Assembly (NCBI GenBank): GCA_964360995.1
Contig: CAYHYZ010000012.1
Span: forward strand, 1 to 18,189
DNA length: 18,189 bases
Reading direction: 5' to 3'
From: CAYHBS01 sp964360995
GTDB lineage: Bacteria; Patescibacteriota; Minisyncoccia; Ryanbacterales; HO2-45-13
The notes under the pieces were generated by a model. The model was not told where the DNA came from, did not search any database, and saw nothing but the letters and a program-made list of their open reading frames with translations. This document shows, in pieces, positions 9,801-14,259 of the stretch. A program made the translations under genes and the position numbers. How positions within the stretch are numbered: position 1 is the stretch's first letter; every line of letters starts with the position of its first letter.

Positions 9801-12749
9801 GCCGCTATAGACGGCAAACTTTGGACCTCCCACTACGGTACCCGTGGCACCAGATGGTTGCCCGGTGCCATCATCAACACTCACTCCTCCCGCAGGCATA
9901 CGCACATTCGCACCAGCGGTGTTACTCACGCGCACGTTATTCCCAACAACAAACTTCGTACTCACCGGTGTCGGGTTTGACTCACTCGTGTCGGTAGGGG
10001 CCACACATCCTGGGTCTGCCATATCGATGAGGGTGTCTTCCCCGTCTGCTCCATCTATTCCATCACTACATGCCGTGGTAGTTACGGGAGGTGTAGACAC
10101 ACTCACACTACACTGTGCATTCGTGGTACCAGAAACTACAGAGACGGTTTTGGTGCCGGTAGTAGTATAGGTAGTTGCAAAGGTGGCTCCGGATCCTGAT
10201 GCAGGAGATCCTCCCGATGCGGTCCATGCGAATGTTCCGGTGCCTCCCGATGCAGTGAGTGTTGCCGTACCTCCGGTGTATACCGATTGGGTGGTAGGGG
10301 TGCATGCAACCGCAGTGGCAATAGGGGCGTTGTATTCATCCGTGTCGGTGGCGCTTGTGCATCCTGGGTCATTGTTTGTTCCGGTACCAAAATCAATCTT
10401 GGTGTCGCCATCGTTGTCGAGACCGTCGGAGCAGGCGGCGGGAGGGATTGTGCTTCCCTCGCTCATCGTCACTGTTTTGGTGGACATGTCATAGGTGACA
10501 GTGCGACCATCTACCACAATGCGTAGGACATTTCCAGAGACAATAGGACTTCCCACAACGGGTGTAGTACCACTTGCCGAGGGATAGATGAGTGTGACCT
10601 GGACAAACCGATTAGATGCAGTGTTCGTTGAGAGTTCCACGTAGCGATCAAGCACCGACTTTTCACATCCTCCTCCGGAACAATTCAACGTAGTCGGCCC
10701 CCGCATCGTCATTGCTTGATTGGAATAAACAGTGTCGATGAACATTTTATTCGACGTGCCAGTTTTAGTGAGCGTGAGTTTATTCCCTCCCGGAAGTGTG
10801 GGGGTTACATCTTCCGAATAATGCTGTCGCTGTTGCCAACGCCGTGCGGCACTGCTCGAAAGATCATCAATCACGACGTAGAATCCATCGCTACTACTTT
10901 TGCGCACAAACACAAAGTGACGATCTGCATCAGTGATGGTGTCGGGGTCAATAGTGGTGAGCCCATCTTCACCGTGGCGCCGGTATGCCGCCCCAAGATC
11001 CGCCGCAACATGATACATACTTCCCGAGCGTTCATTGTGCGTGATGACCGCGTCGGGTGCAGAATACAATTGAATTTGCGGATTAGAATTGAGTCTGTAT
11101 CCGCTCGCATGGCATTCGGTGAGGTCACTACTGCATGCCATCACGCCGTTATGCGCTTTACTGCTTTGTAGATAATAGTATCCACTACTGTCATATCCGC
11201 CCGTGTTGAAGAAGGTGTCCGTGAGAAATCGCGCACCAAATGCGTTAAGAATATACCCGCCTTCATCGGAGTGCCCGTGGAACGCGCCGTAATCTCCCGC
11301 TTGTGAGGCAAGTTGAATATCATTTACACCTTCAAACCCCGTGCGCATCATGATATGTCCTGAACCCCAATCTCCACGGGTGGTACCCAGTGCGCCATAT
11401 ACTTTAACATTGTCAACTATTCCTGCGGGCGCACTATTTGGTCGTATCTCTGGAATTTCTCTCGCCCAGAGTGCGATAGGCACGAGTTCCTCATCTGCAT
11501 ACCCTCCGGTTTCTCGAAGAATATTTGTAGGGGTGAGCGCCCCAACGGTCCGGCGATCTATTTCTTTCCAGTACCACATCGCTACGCCATCATTGTAATC
11601 AAGTGCATTAATGACGTACGGAAGCCGATTCTTCAGCTTATCGCGACCATCACCGAACCCAATAGAATGCTCTAAATCAGGAAATGTGACGTGCATGGTA
11701 TATTCTCCGAAGCGTTGGAGAATTGGTTTGCCATCGACAACACGGTATCGTGCGAGATCAATTCCCGAATAGTTTTTAAGAATGCGATGCCAAAGATATA
11801 GATTTGTGATGACCACCGACTGTGTATAATTGTACGGTTCGTACTCTGATCCATCAGGATCAAAATCGTTGTCGAGGAAATACTTCATCATCGTCTCCCC
11901 TTTGGTAACAAGTTGCGCTGGTGTTAACCCTGATCCGTATCGTGTGTACCCTTTAAGCAACGTGCCCGTGCCATATACCATGCTCATGTATCCCATCCAG
12001 TGATTTCCTTTTCCTTTTCCGTCCACCATGTTCGCATAGTTTGTATTCACCACATTCATTGCCTGCGCATACAACAGATCTTCGAGTTTATTCCGTGTGG
12101 TGAGATCTGAAGCTAAAGAATCGTACGCAATATCCATTGGGATAATCATCTGACTGAATGCCCCAACATCATAGAGTTCTATCTGATCGTCAGTCCCCGT
12201 AATGGGTCGATAATTAGAGAACCGGGTGAGCGCAGCTTTCACCGCATTCATCATGGACGCGTCATTTGCAATTGCAGCACACACCGCAACGTCGGTCACT
12301 TTGAGTGAATCATTATATCCACGAGTCGTTGAATATCCAGAACCAAAACCACCTATTGGAAACACCGAATTTTGCACTTCGGATTTTAATCCATCACAGC
12401 GGGATTTAAGTGCAAGCCAGAATTTATTATTGATGGTTGATGTGTCATTCACTTTGGCGCGAATGCCAACAAGTTCTGCATCCGTAAACAGCAAGTATGG
12501 ATGGTTTCCACCATTTCCTTGGTTACCCCCCGAGGTTGTCTGCGCCACAGACTCATCACCGAAAAAAACCTGAATAGCTTCGAGCACTCGCTCAAGAATA
12601 GAAACGGTCGAGGCAATTGTATCGAGCATACTCGCATCCGTAATCGCAGCTTGTGACACTTGGGGTGGCATCGTAGTCGCGAGAATTGAGAGCGTGAGTA
12701 AAAACGAAAACAGTGCACGTGATAAGTGCCTGACAGTTTTGCTATTCAT
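876..12749 (-). CDS. Giant secreted modular protein with three heparinase II/III-like modules and a peptidoglycan-binding end
   Basis: The protein has 3957 residues. Residues 1-35 form a signal peptide (MNSKTVRHLSRALFSFLL, hydrophobic, VSQAA cleavage-like site), followed by ILERVLEAIQVFFGDESVAQT, shared with the next gene. Three homologous modules lie at about 83-767, 1144-1830 and 2003-2697. Each opens with HPYL(L/V)FTDA and carries HGH(S/G)D(E/Q)GG at 491, 1557 and 2419. This His/Asp/Gly motif, the upstream YEPYNYTQ-type tyrosines and the following beta-rich part point to heparinase II/III or alginate-lyase-like enzymes. Linkers hold 15 acidic repeats (ACSDGLDNDGDGKIDY...DPGCTS..DTDEYN), likely Ca2+-binding, five PKD/Ig-like modules and three SH3-like modules rich in Trp. 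Toward the C-terminus come one Ig-like and about three FN3-like modules, a PG_binding_1 domain and a Leu/Gln/Arg helix. It probably acts outside the cell on an acidic glycan while bound to a cell wall. Activity and substrate are inferred. Confidence 0.93.
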   Translation of the reverse strand: MNSKTVRHLSRALFSFLLTLSILATTMPPQVSQAAITDASMLDTIASTVSILERVLEAIQVFFGDESVAQTTSGGNQGNGGNHPYLLFTDAELVGIRAKVNDTSTINNKFWLALKSRCDGLKSEVQNSVFPIGGFGSGYSTTRGYNDSLKVTDVAVCAAIANDASMMNAVKAALTRFSNYRPITGTDDQIELYDVGAFSQMIIPMDIAYDSLASDLTTRNKLEDLLYAQAMNVVNTNYANMVDGKGKGNHWMGYMSMVYGTGTLLKGYTRYGSGLTPAQLVTKGETMMKYFLDNDFDPDGSEYEPYNYTQSVVITNLYLWHRILKNYSGIDLARYRVVDGKPILQRFGEYTMHVTFPDLEHSIGFGDGRDKLKNRLPYVINALDYNDGVAMWYWKEIDRRTVGALTPTNILRETGGYADEELVPIALWAREIPEIRPNSAPAGIVDNVKVYGALGTTRGDWGSGHIMMRTGFEGVNDIQLASQAGDYGAFHGHSDEGGYILNAFGARFLTDTFFNTGGYDSSGYYYLQSSKAHNGVMACSSDLTECHASGYRLNSNPQIQLYSAPDAVITHNERSGSMYHVAADLGAAYRRHGEDGLTTIDPDTITDADRHFVFVRKSSSDGFYVVIDDLSSSAARRWQQRQHYSEDVTPTLPGGNKLTLTKTGTSNKMFIDTVYSNQAMTMRGPTTLNCSGGGCEKSVLDRYVELSTNTASNRFVQVTLIYPSASGTTPVVGSPIVSGNVLRIVVDGRTVTYDMSTKTVTMSEGSTIPPAACSDGLDNDGDTKIDFGTGTNNDPGCTSATDTDEYNAPIATAVACTPTTQSVYTGGTATLTASGGTGTFAWTASGGSPASGSGATFATTYTTTGTKTVSVVSGTTNAQCSVSVSTPPVTTTACSDGIDGADGEDTLIDMADPGCVAPTDTSESNPTPVSTKFVVGNNVRVSNTAGANVRMPAGGVSVDDGTGQPSGATGTVVGGPKFAVYSGVNYWWWNVDYTNAPDGWSIQDGLTVVTAPPPAACSDGLDNDGDGKIDYGTGTNNDPGCTSNTDTDEYNAPIATAVACTPTTQSVYTGGTATLTASGGTGSFSWTATGGTPSTGSGATFATTYTTTGTKTVSVTSGTTASCSVSVTTPPVSGGGNNGNGGNHPYLVFTDADLIGIRARLNDTSSVNNKYWLAFKTDCDSQKSAVQNSVFPATGFGSGYSVQDGFVDAPKVRDVAICAAITNDASMMTAVKAALTRFSNYSAFPNRPTASDPALIDLHELGVFSPMVVAMDIAYDSFTTSSDLSIRNRLEDLFYAEAVSVSTDYHWGDLSQPRGKGNKWYHAVGSVYGAGTLLKNYTRYGSGPTPASLITKGEAMMKYFLNYDIDPKGSEYEPYNYTQSVVTNNMYLWNHILNNYAGVDLFRYRVIDGKPVLQRFGEYTMHITAPNLNNAAGFGDGTNILSKRASYAMNAAYYNDGTAMWYWNEMDRRRIGAMTTANIRADYETDDLLTIMLWGKSIPEVRPSSAPGGELDFVRVHNATGANAGAWGSGDIFMRTGFEQTNDIQLVAQVGNHGGFHGHSDEGGYILSAFGVPFIDDIYFNGMSGGYDGALYKYMQSSRAHNPVMACNSTLSSCHSTGYQHNSNPTLQGSSPQVASITQNERVGNMYHVAGDLGGAYRSHGEFADGSIDPDTITDADRHFVFARKSNSDGFYVVIDDLASSVARRWQQRQHYSGEVTPSLPGGNNITLTKTGTTNKVFINTVYTNQAMSIASPVTLSGSFYGQTKVYDRYIELSTNNSSNRFIQFTLLYPSASGVAPTVPTPTVSGSTIRLTIEGKTIVYDQSTKTVTMSEGSTTPPAACADGLDNDGDGKTDYPADPGCSSSTDTDEYNAPIAACSDGLDNDGDGKIDYGTATSNDPGCTSNTDTDEYNAPIATAVACTPTTQSVYTGGTATLTASGGTGSFSWTATGGTPSTGSGATFATTYTTTGTKTVSVTSGTTASCSVSVSTAPTTGGGNNGNGGNHPYLVFTDAEIPAIRTRVNDTTSFNYAYWQQTKSACSTSLSRLRDSAFPVAGPSSPQTFMEDAENLRNLAICAVLDANSTTRSTYMGVVRDALIRISGYSTFGVERTDRGYIGEAQYIGRMYGGLAVAYDIAFDSFTTSAQLTARGKFETLLYRDIVAAQLEYKDEVDLGSDHHKRTSNKRANFYGSLLTTGLVLKYYTGPAQALTINQLISIGGSTLTEVIDWEFDREGAAYEAVNYQPHVVAVPLFWFSEIYSNVLGVDLFQRSLRGGTPILQRYMDFTMYMLYPTLHTWPSFDDSNTPVFNPPSQTGLNSLVAHYVTAVEHYGDGVAAWYLKKFTDTGKKMDTNDAMAGTLWGRNVAPIAPNSSGRLKLLEVYNHAPESSPDMHGTGHIFMRTGFENPKDIQLVAQAGDIGGAHGHGDQGGYVLNAFGTMFLTDFTAGNGYGSNPMWPYFQSSKAHNGVLACTDTLSYCGGSLYPQDPDSTRRFPGHDLVSTIPTIFTNGAYDRVTMDMTESYQLNSNNQDVSDAKRHIVFIREGGIKGYFVIIDDITRSVAKRWQQRYHYSVNWNETEVNPTIVSNTKYELTKKGATSPKLFIQTVYPTTGITAADAYGPSSIAVDGAVATDDTDKDRFIQVTTNGSSNRFVQVSVLYPSETGTAPTVTPTISGNTISVLVDGRTVTYNQGDKTISVNTGTTPPTYACNNSLDDDADGRIDYPADTGCASATDNDEYNAPPTVYICSDGLDNDSDGKTDFGTGTNNDPGCTSATDNDEFNLPPTSAVTCSPASQSVNTGSAASFTASGGTGTFAWTATGGAPTSGSGTTFSTTYSSTGTKTVTVTSNSTSAQCSVSVTTPPILAQCADSLDNDSDGKIDFGTGVSNDPGCTSNTDNDEYNAPSGGSTTFSIGQTVTPTFQLNVRANPGGTLLGVHNPGDTGVIIGGPVSAAGYWYWQIDYATAPDGWSAEDFLVAVTAPPAACADGLDNDGDGKIDYPADPGCTSTTDTDEYNAPPPVYACSDSLDNDSDGKIDYGTATSNDPGCTSATDTDEFNLPPASPVACSPTAQSVITGQSATFTASNGNGTYTWTATGGSPASGSGATFSTTYSNTGTKSVTVTSNSTSASCSVSVTTPPPVAALCANSIDDDADGKVDMADYGCVLATDNDESNPTPVSTKFVVGNAVRVTTTTFLNVRDIPGGTDIGDQLDNQTGTVIAGPKYTLFSGTPFWWWNIDFASGADGWTVQDGLTAVTAPPAACADGLDNDGDGKIDYPTDPGCSSAMDIDEYDVIIDPVYACSDSLDNDSDGKIDLADLGCSSSTDNDEYNAPLVACADGLDNDSDGKIDYPADFGCTSATDTSEINPVSTADIKAKPASSGTYTGGAISINTGTTASIQWSSTNAGSCTVVSNPSGTSWTGTSGTQTTPTLTQATTYALTCYQSGAVASTDSVVVNIVIPVACSDGLDNDGDGKIDYPTDTGCASATDDSEADPVITDTTAPTISNLSADSPRGDQLVVTWTTNEPATAQVEYGTDGNLGNATDEDPRYVTSHTVTISPLDRKTIYYVQVSSRDAAGNTRTSSIIGTYTVARLPKSPKVTELTASIGSIVLHWNNPTEYEFYAGTIVMRSDSDFILTPSRSTALVDTTGTTYTDTSAVVGTAYYYTVFTYDDEGVYSDPEFISFRILPGTITGTIGGGSAGSGISDYIAPLAPTGFAATHNTDDTVTLHWTNPTDSDFSRVRILRRAGGAPTNASGTDGSTIIYEGPVTAVSDAHTYAASIFYAIYALDLFGNISLPAVATPETTPTTSYNPDGSEISLESPICQRTVPGITIARWLVFGESGGDVRTLQEYLNKIGHTVASSGPGAPGEESDYFGALTERALKRFQCERLGVCSGNPTTTGHGGVGPRTRAVLSAGTTSNQCTDSGTPSPGLTSTSTPTQIEALRSRLLELQRQLQLLLSASS
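1040..1290 (-). other. PG_binding_1-type peptidoglycan-binding domain
   Basis: Encodes GESGGDVRTLQEYLNKIGH...DYFGALTERALKRFQC...GVGPRTRAVL. The pattern G-x-D-V-x-x-L-Q...FG..T..A...FQ...VGP.TR is diagnostic of the peptidoglycan-binding domain 1 family, in the cysteine-containing form common in Parcubacteria. It is followed by a Ser/Thr/Pro linker and the helix IEALRSRLLELQRQLQLLL. It implies attachment to a cell wall. Confidence 0.85.
1370..2280 (-). other. FN3-like modules near the C-terminus of the giant protein
   Basis: The segment starts with TTAPTISNLSADSPRGDQ and VTWTTNEPATAQVEYG, and two further units contain VLHWNNPTEYEF and VTLHWTNPTDSDFSRVRILR. The patterns of W in strand B and the late YYYTVFTYDDEG-type strand fit fibronectin type III domains, which are common spacers in secreted bacterial enzymes. 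Confidence 0.7.
4661..6743 (-). other. Heparinase II/III-like module 3 of the giant protein (most divergent)
   Basis: Covers roughly residues 2003-2697. The landmarks persist but are altered: HPYLVFTDAEIPAIRTRVND, AYEAVNYQPHVVAV in place of EYEPYNYTQSVV, HGHGDQGG (residues 2419-2426) in place of HGHSDEGG, and GYFVIIDDI...KRWQQRYHYS. The candidate active-site surroundings therefore differ from modules 1 and 2, so it may act on a different glycan or be a binding-only copy. Confidence 0.72.
6792..7026 (-). repeat. Near-identical DNA repeat, copy B (PKD/Ig-like module)
   Basis: The partner of 9369-9603, lying just before lyase module 3 with an offset of 2577 bp. It has the same coding sense and frame. 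Copies this similar can also collapse or misjoin during short-read assembly. Confidence 0.8.
7262..9320 (-). other. Heparinase II/III-like module 2 of the giant protein
   Basis: Covers roughly residues 1144-1830. It has the same order of landmarks as module 1: HPYLVFTDADLIGIRARLND, EYEPYNYTQSVV, HGHSDEGG at residues 1557-1564, DGFYVVIDDL, and YDQSTKTVTMSEGS at the end. The distance from HPY to HGH is 413 residues, against 408 in module 1 and 416 in module 3. This supports intact copies produced by internal duplication. Confidence 0.75.
9369..9603 (-). repeat. Near-identical DNA repeat, copy A (PKD/Ig-like module)
   Basis: Encodes the Ser/Thr/Gly-rich module VACTPTTQSVYTGGTATL...SCSVSV that sits just before lyase module 2. 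Compared by eye with 6792-7026, I find about five base differences over roughly 235 bp. This is much closer than the lyase modules on either side, which points to recent duplication or gene conversion. More diverged copies of the same module are at about 10090-10323, 4186-4416 and 3358-3592. Confidence 0.8.
10450..12507 (-). other. Heparinase II/III-like module 1 of the giant protein
   Basis: Covers roughly residues 82-767. It contains HPYLLFTDAELVGIRAKVND at the start, EYEPYNYTQSVV in the helical part, HGHSDEGG at residues 491-498, and a late DGFYVVIDDL...RRWQQRQHYS strand region typical of the beta-sandwich half of this superfamily. It closes with YDMSTKTVTMSEGS. By eye it is closer to module 2 than to module 3. 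Confidence 0.75.
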
Positions 12750-12786
12750 AAAAACAAATTAATAATGTGGCGCTAATAATGCATAT

Positions 12787-12795
12787 ATTGTAGCA
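12787..12795 (-). promoter_or_regulatory. Candidate extended -10 promoter of the giant gene
   Basis: On the minus strand the sequence is TGC TACAAT, an extended -10 (TGn plus five of six TATAAT bases). It lies about 38 bases before the ATG, giving a leader of about 30 nt. There is no convincing -35 box at the usual distance, which an extended -10 can tolerate. It sits downstream of the GAPDH terminator, where a promoter is needed. Confidence 0.4.
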
Positions 12796-12964
12796 AGCAA
12801 AAATGTCCAAAAATGTATCACGCACAAAGTTAAATGACTACATTTTTTGTATGAAAATCATAAAAATACACCACTCATAAACCTTCATATACAAATTGGA
12901 TAATGAGCTCCTAAACTGTGTATATTTATGAATGTTTAGTAATAAAATATTATTACCCTGCAAA

Positions 12965-12994
12965 GAAACAGCCCACACTCGTGTGGGCTGTTTC
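12965..12994 (-). terminator. Rho-independent terminator after GAPDH
   Basis: Perfect 14-bp inverted repeat GAAACAGCCCACAC / GTGTGGGCTGTTTC separated by two bases. In the minus direction it is followed by TTTGC, so the U-rich part is TTTCTTT, partly inside the stem. It lies about 70 bases after the GAPDH stop. The symmetry would also allow termination on the plus strand, but no gene there needs it. Confidence 0.85.
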
Positions 12995-13063
12995 AATTTC
13001 TTATTCACACCTTTGTGCTACACCACTTTTTCGTTGGCAACAGTGGTGCGGAATTTATGATAT

Positions 13064-14068
13064 TTATTTCTTGAGTAGCCGGGAAATCATCTCAACGTGC
13101 TTAAGAAGCATTGCGCAGTATCCCCATTCATTGTCGTACCATGCACACACTTTCACCATATTTCCATCCACCACTCGCGTAAGTGAGGCGTCTACAATTG
13201 AACCAAAGGGTGAGCCGATGATGTCGGATGAGACGAGTGGTTGGTCTGCTACCTGTAAAATGCCACTCCATTCTTTTGATGCTGCTGCGCGAGAAAGTAT
13301 TTTATTCACCTCCTCTGCAGTGGTGTTGCGATCTGAAATAAACGTAAAATCGATAATAGATCCTGTGGCCACCGGAACGCGCATTGCAATGCCATCAAAC
13401 TTTCCCTTGACTTCAGGCATCACACGCTCTACTGCGTCTGCGGCTCCCGTGGACGTGGGAATAATATTTATTGCTGCAGCGCGCCCACGTGCAAAATCTT
13501 TTGTATCGGGGCCGTCAACAATTTTCTGAGTTGCAGTGTACCCATGCACCGTCGTGAGCATTCCTTTTTGAATACCAAGCTCTTTCATCATTACGGCGAC
13601 CACTGGGTTTGTTGCATTTGTGGTGCACGAAGCATTTGAAGAAACATTACTTCTTGAAAGCGCGTTGAAGTTAAGGTTAGGAGTTGCAGTTGGTGTATCA
13701 TCTTTCGCAGGCGCTGAAATAACCACTCTTTTTGCGCCGGCGCGGATATGTGCAGACGCCGCATCTTGCGTCATAAATACACCCGTTGATTCAATCACTA
13801 CGTCCACCCCGAGTTGTTTCCATGGAAGCTTAGCTGGATCCTTTTCATGAAACACCGCAATCTTCTGCTTCCCCACTACAAGCATGTCGCCGTTTTTCTT
13901 AACATCTTGATTATATGTGCGATACACGGAATCGTGTTGCAGTAGATAGGCAAGATTTTCAACATCCCCAAGATCGTTGATGCCGACAATCGTCATTCCC
14001 TTATGTCCAAATGCTTGTCGGAAAAATGTGCGCCCGATACGCCCAAAGCCGTTTATTGCGATGTTCAT
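13064..14068 (-). CDS. gap: Glyceraldehyde-3-phosphate dehydrogenase, type I
   Basis: A glycolytic enzyme: it oxidises and phosphorylates glyceraldehyde 3-phosphate to 1,3-bisphosphoglycerate with NAD(P)+. The product has 334 residues, normal for the family. The Rossmann start MNIAINGFGRIGR is complete. N31-D32 in GINDLGD is the usual NAD-preferring position. The catalytic cysteine is C148 in SNASCTTNA and the base is H175 in TTVHGYTATQ. IIPTSTGAA and WYDNEWGYC are also present. The start at 14068 is chosen because GAPDH homology begins exactly there; the frame extends to 14251, but the extra residues read GAPDH-like DNA out of frame. The 14068 ATG overlaps the stop of a 32-codon frame (ATGA). 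The gene follows the flavoprotein gene after two 95-bp repeat units and ends in a strong terminator. Confidence 0.96.
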   Translation of the reverse strand: MNIAINGFGRIGRTFFRQAFGHKGMTIVGINDLGDVENLAYLLQHDSVYRTYNQDVKKNGDMLVVGKQKIAVFHEKDPAKLPWKQLGVDVVIESTGVFMTQDAASAHIRAGAKRVVISAPAKDDTPTATPNLNFNALSRSNVSSNASCTTNATNPVVAVMMKELGIQKGMLTTVHGYTATQKIVDGPDTKDFARGRAAAINIIPTSTGAADAVERVMPEVKGKFDGIAMRVPVATGSIIDFTFISDRNTTAEEVNKILSRAAASKEWSGILQVADQPLVSSDIIGSPFGSIVDASLTRVVDGNMVKVCAWYDNEWGYCAMLLKHVEMISRLLKK

Positions 14069-14163
14069 AGTGTGGAAAGATTGTTGAATAACCATCGAGA
14101 CTGCGATGTCTCGCCCCGAGGTACTCGAGGGGTACGTCCAAAGCCATTTATCGCTATATTCAT
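14065..14163 (-). CDS. Short upstream frame 2: GAPDH start followed by palindrome-encoded residues
   Basis: A 32-codon frame opening with MNIAINGFGRT, the first residues of GAPDH, then PRVPRGETSQSRW and a tail ending in TGA. Its stop overlaps the true GAPDH start as ATGA, and its own ATG overlaps the stop of the preceding short frame in the same way. Relative to GAPDH codons 1-10, all five base differences are at third positions. It could be a translated leader that couples to GAPDH, or just the remnant of a duplicated gene start. Whether it is translated is unknown. Confidence 0.35.
   Translation of the reverse strand: MNIAINGFGRTPRVPRGETSQSRWLFNNLSTL
14069..14163 (-). repeat. 95-bp GAPDH-start/palindrome unit, copy 2
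   Basis: The second unit, directly abutting the real GAPDH ATG. Its tail contains a further small inverted repeat, CGAGAC-ATCGCA-GTCTCG, which copy 1 lacks. Confidence 0.8.
14114..14132. repeat. REP-like palindrome, copy 2
   Basis: On the plus strand, CCCCGAGGTACTCGAGGGG, exactly 95 bp from copy 1. The differences are one loop base and one swapped stem pair (T-A in copy 1, C-G in copy 2), so pairing is kept. Confidence 0.6.
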
Positions 14164-14258
14164 GATGAGTAGACTCTCTCATGGCACATACTAATCTCCA
14201 ATGTCCTGCCCTGAGGCACTCGAAGGGTACGTCCAAACCCATTGATTGCAATATTCAT
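14160..14258 (-). CDS. Short upstream frame 1: GAPDH start followed by palindrome-encoded residues
   Basis: A 32-codon frame: MNIAINGFGRT, then LRVPQGRTLEISM and a tail ending in TGA that overlaps the next ATG. It begins one base after the TAA of the flavoprotein gene, exactly where one would expect a co-transcribed GAPDH to start. It has the same length as the second short frame, although their last 37 bases are dissimilar. It is either a leader peptide or the relic of an interrupted GAPDH start. Confidence 0.35.
   Translation of the reverse strand: MNIAINGFGRTLRVPQGRTLEISMCHERVYSS
14164..14258 (-). repeat. 95-bp GAPDH-start/palindrome unit, copy 1
   Basis: The unit runs from one GAPDH-like ATG to the base before the next. 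The first 58 or so bases match copy 2 well; the last 37 do not, yet the unit length is identical. Codons 1-11 differ from copy 2 at four bases, all third positions. Confidence 0.8.
14209..14227. repeat. REP-like palindrome, copy 1
   Basis: On the plus strand, CCCTGAGGCACTCGAAGGG. CCCT pairs with AGGG and GAG with CTC, with a two-base bulge on one side and a GCA loop. The CCTGAG...TCGAAGG form resembles a widespread class of repetitive extragenic palindromes (from memory, not searched). Confidence 0.6.
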
Positions 14259-14259
14259 A

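Larger units (their letters stand above)
12750..13063. other. Intergenic region between GAPDH and the giant gene
   Basis: 314 bp, AT-rich compared with its neighbours. It holds the GAPDH terminator at 12965-12994, a weaker 7-bp inverted repeat (CACCACT at 13021-13027 with AGTGGTG at 13042-13048) between the GAPDH stop and that terminator, and a candidate promoter for the giant gene at 12787-12795. I see no ORF of protein-like composition and no RNA gene. There is no Shine-Dalgarno site before the ATG at 12749; the bases before it are TTTGTTTTT. Confidence 0.7.

Noticed and set aside
12935..12956. AT-rich inverted repeat TAATA...TATTA
   Set aside because: Short and expected by chance in this AT-rich intergenic region; no further support for an operator or origin.
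12918..13529. 203-residue plus-strand frame
   Set aside because: Lies antisense to GAPDH and runs through the terminator; no recognisable protein features.
14069..14251. N-terminal extension of GAPDH to 395 residues
   Set aside because: The frame is open, but it reads the duplicated GAPDH starts out of frame and has no protein-like signal. Family homology begins exactly at the ATG at 14068.
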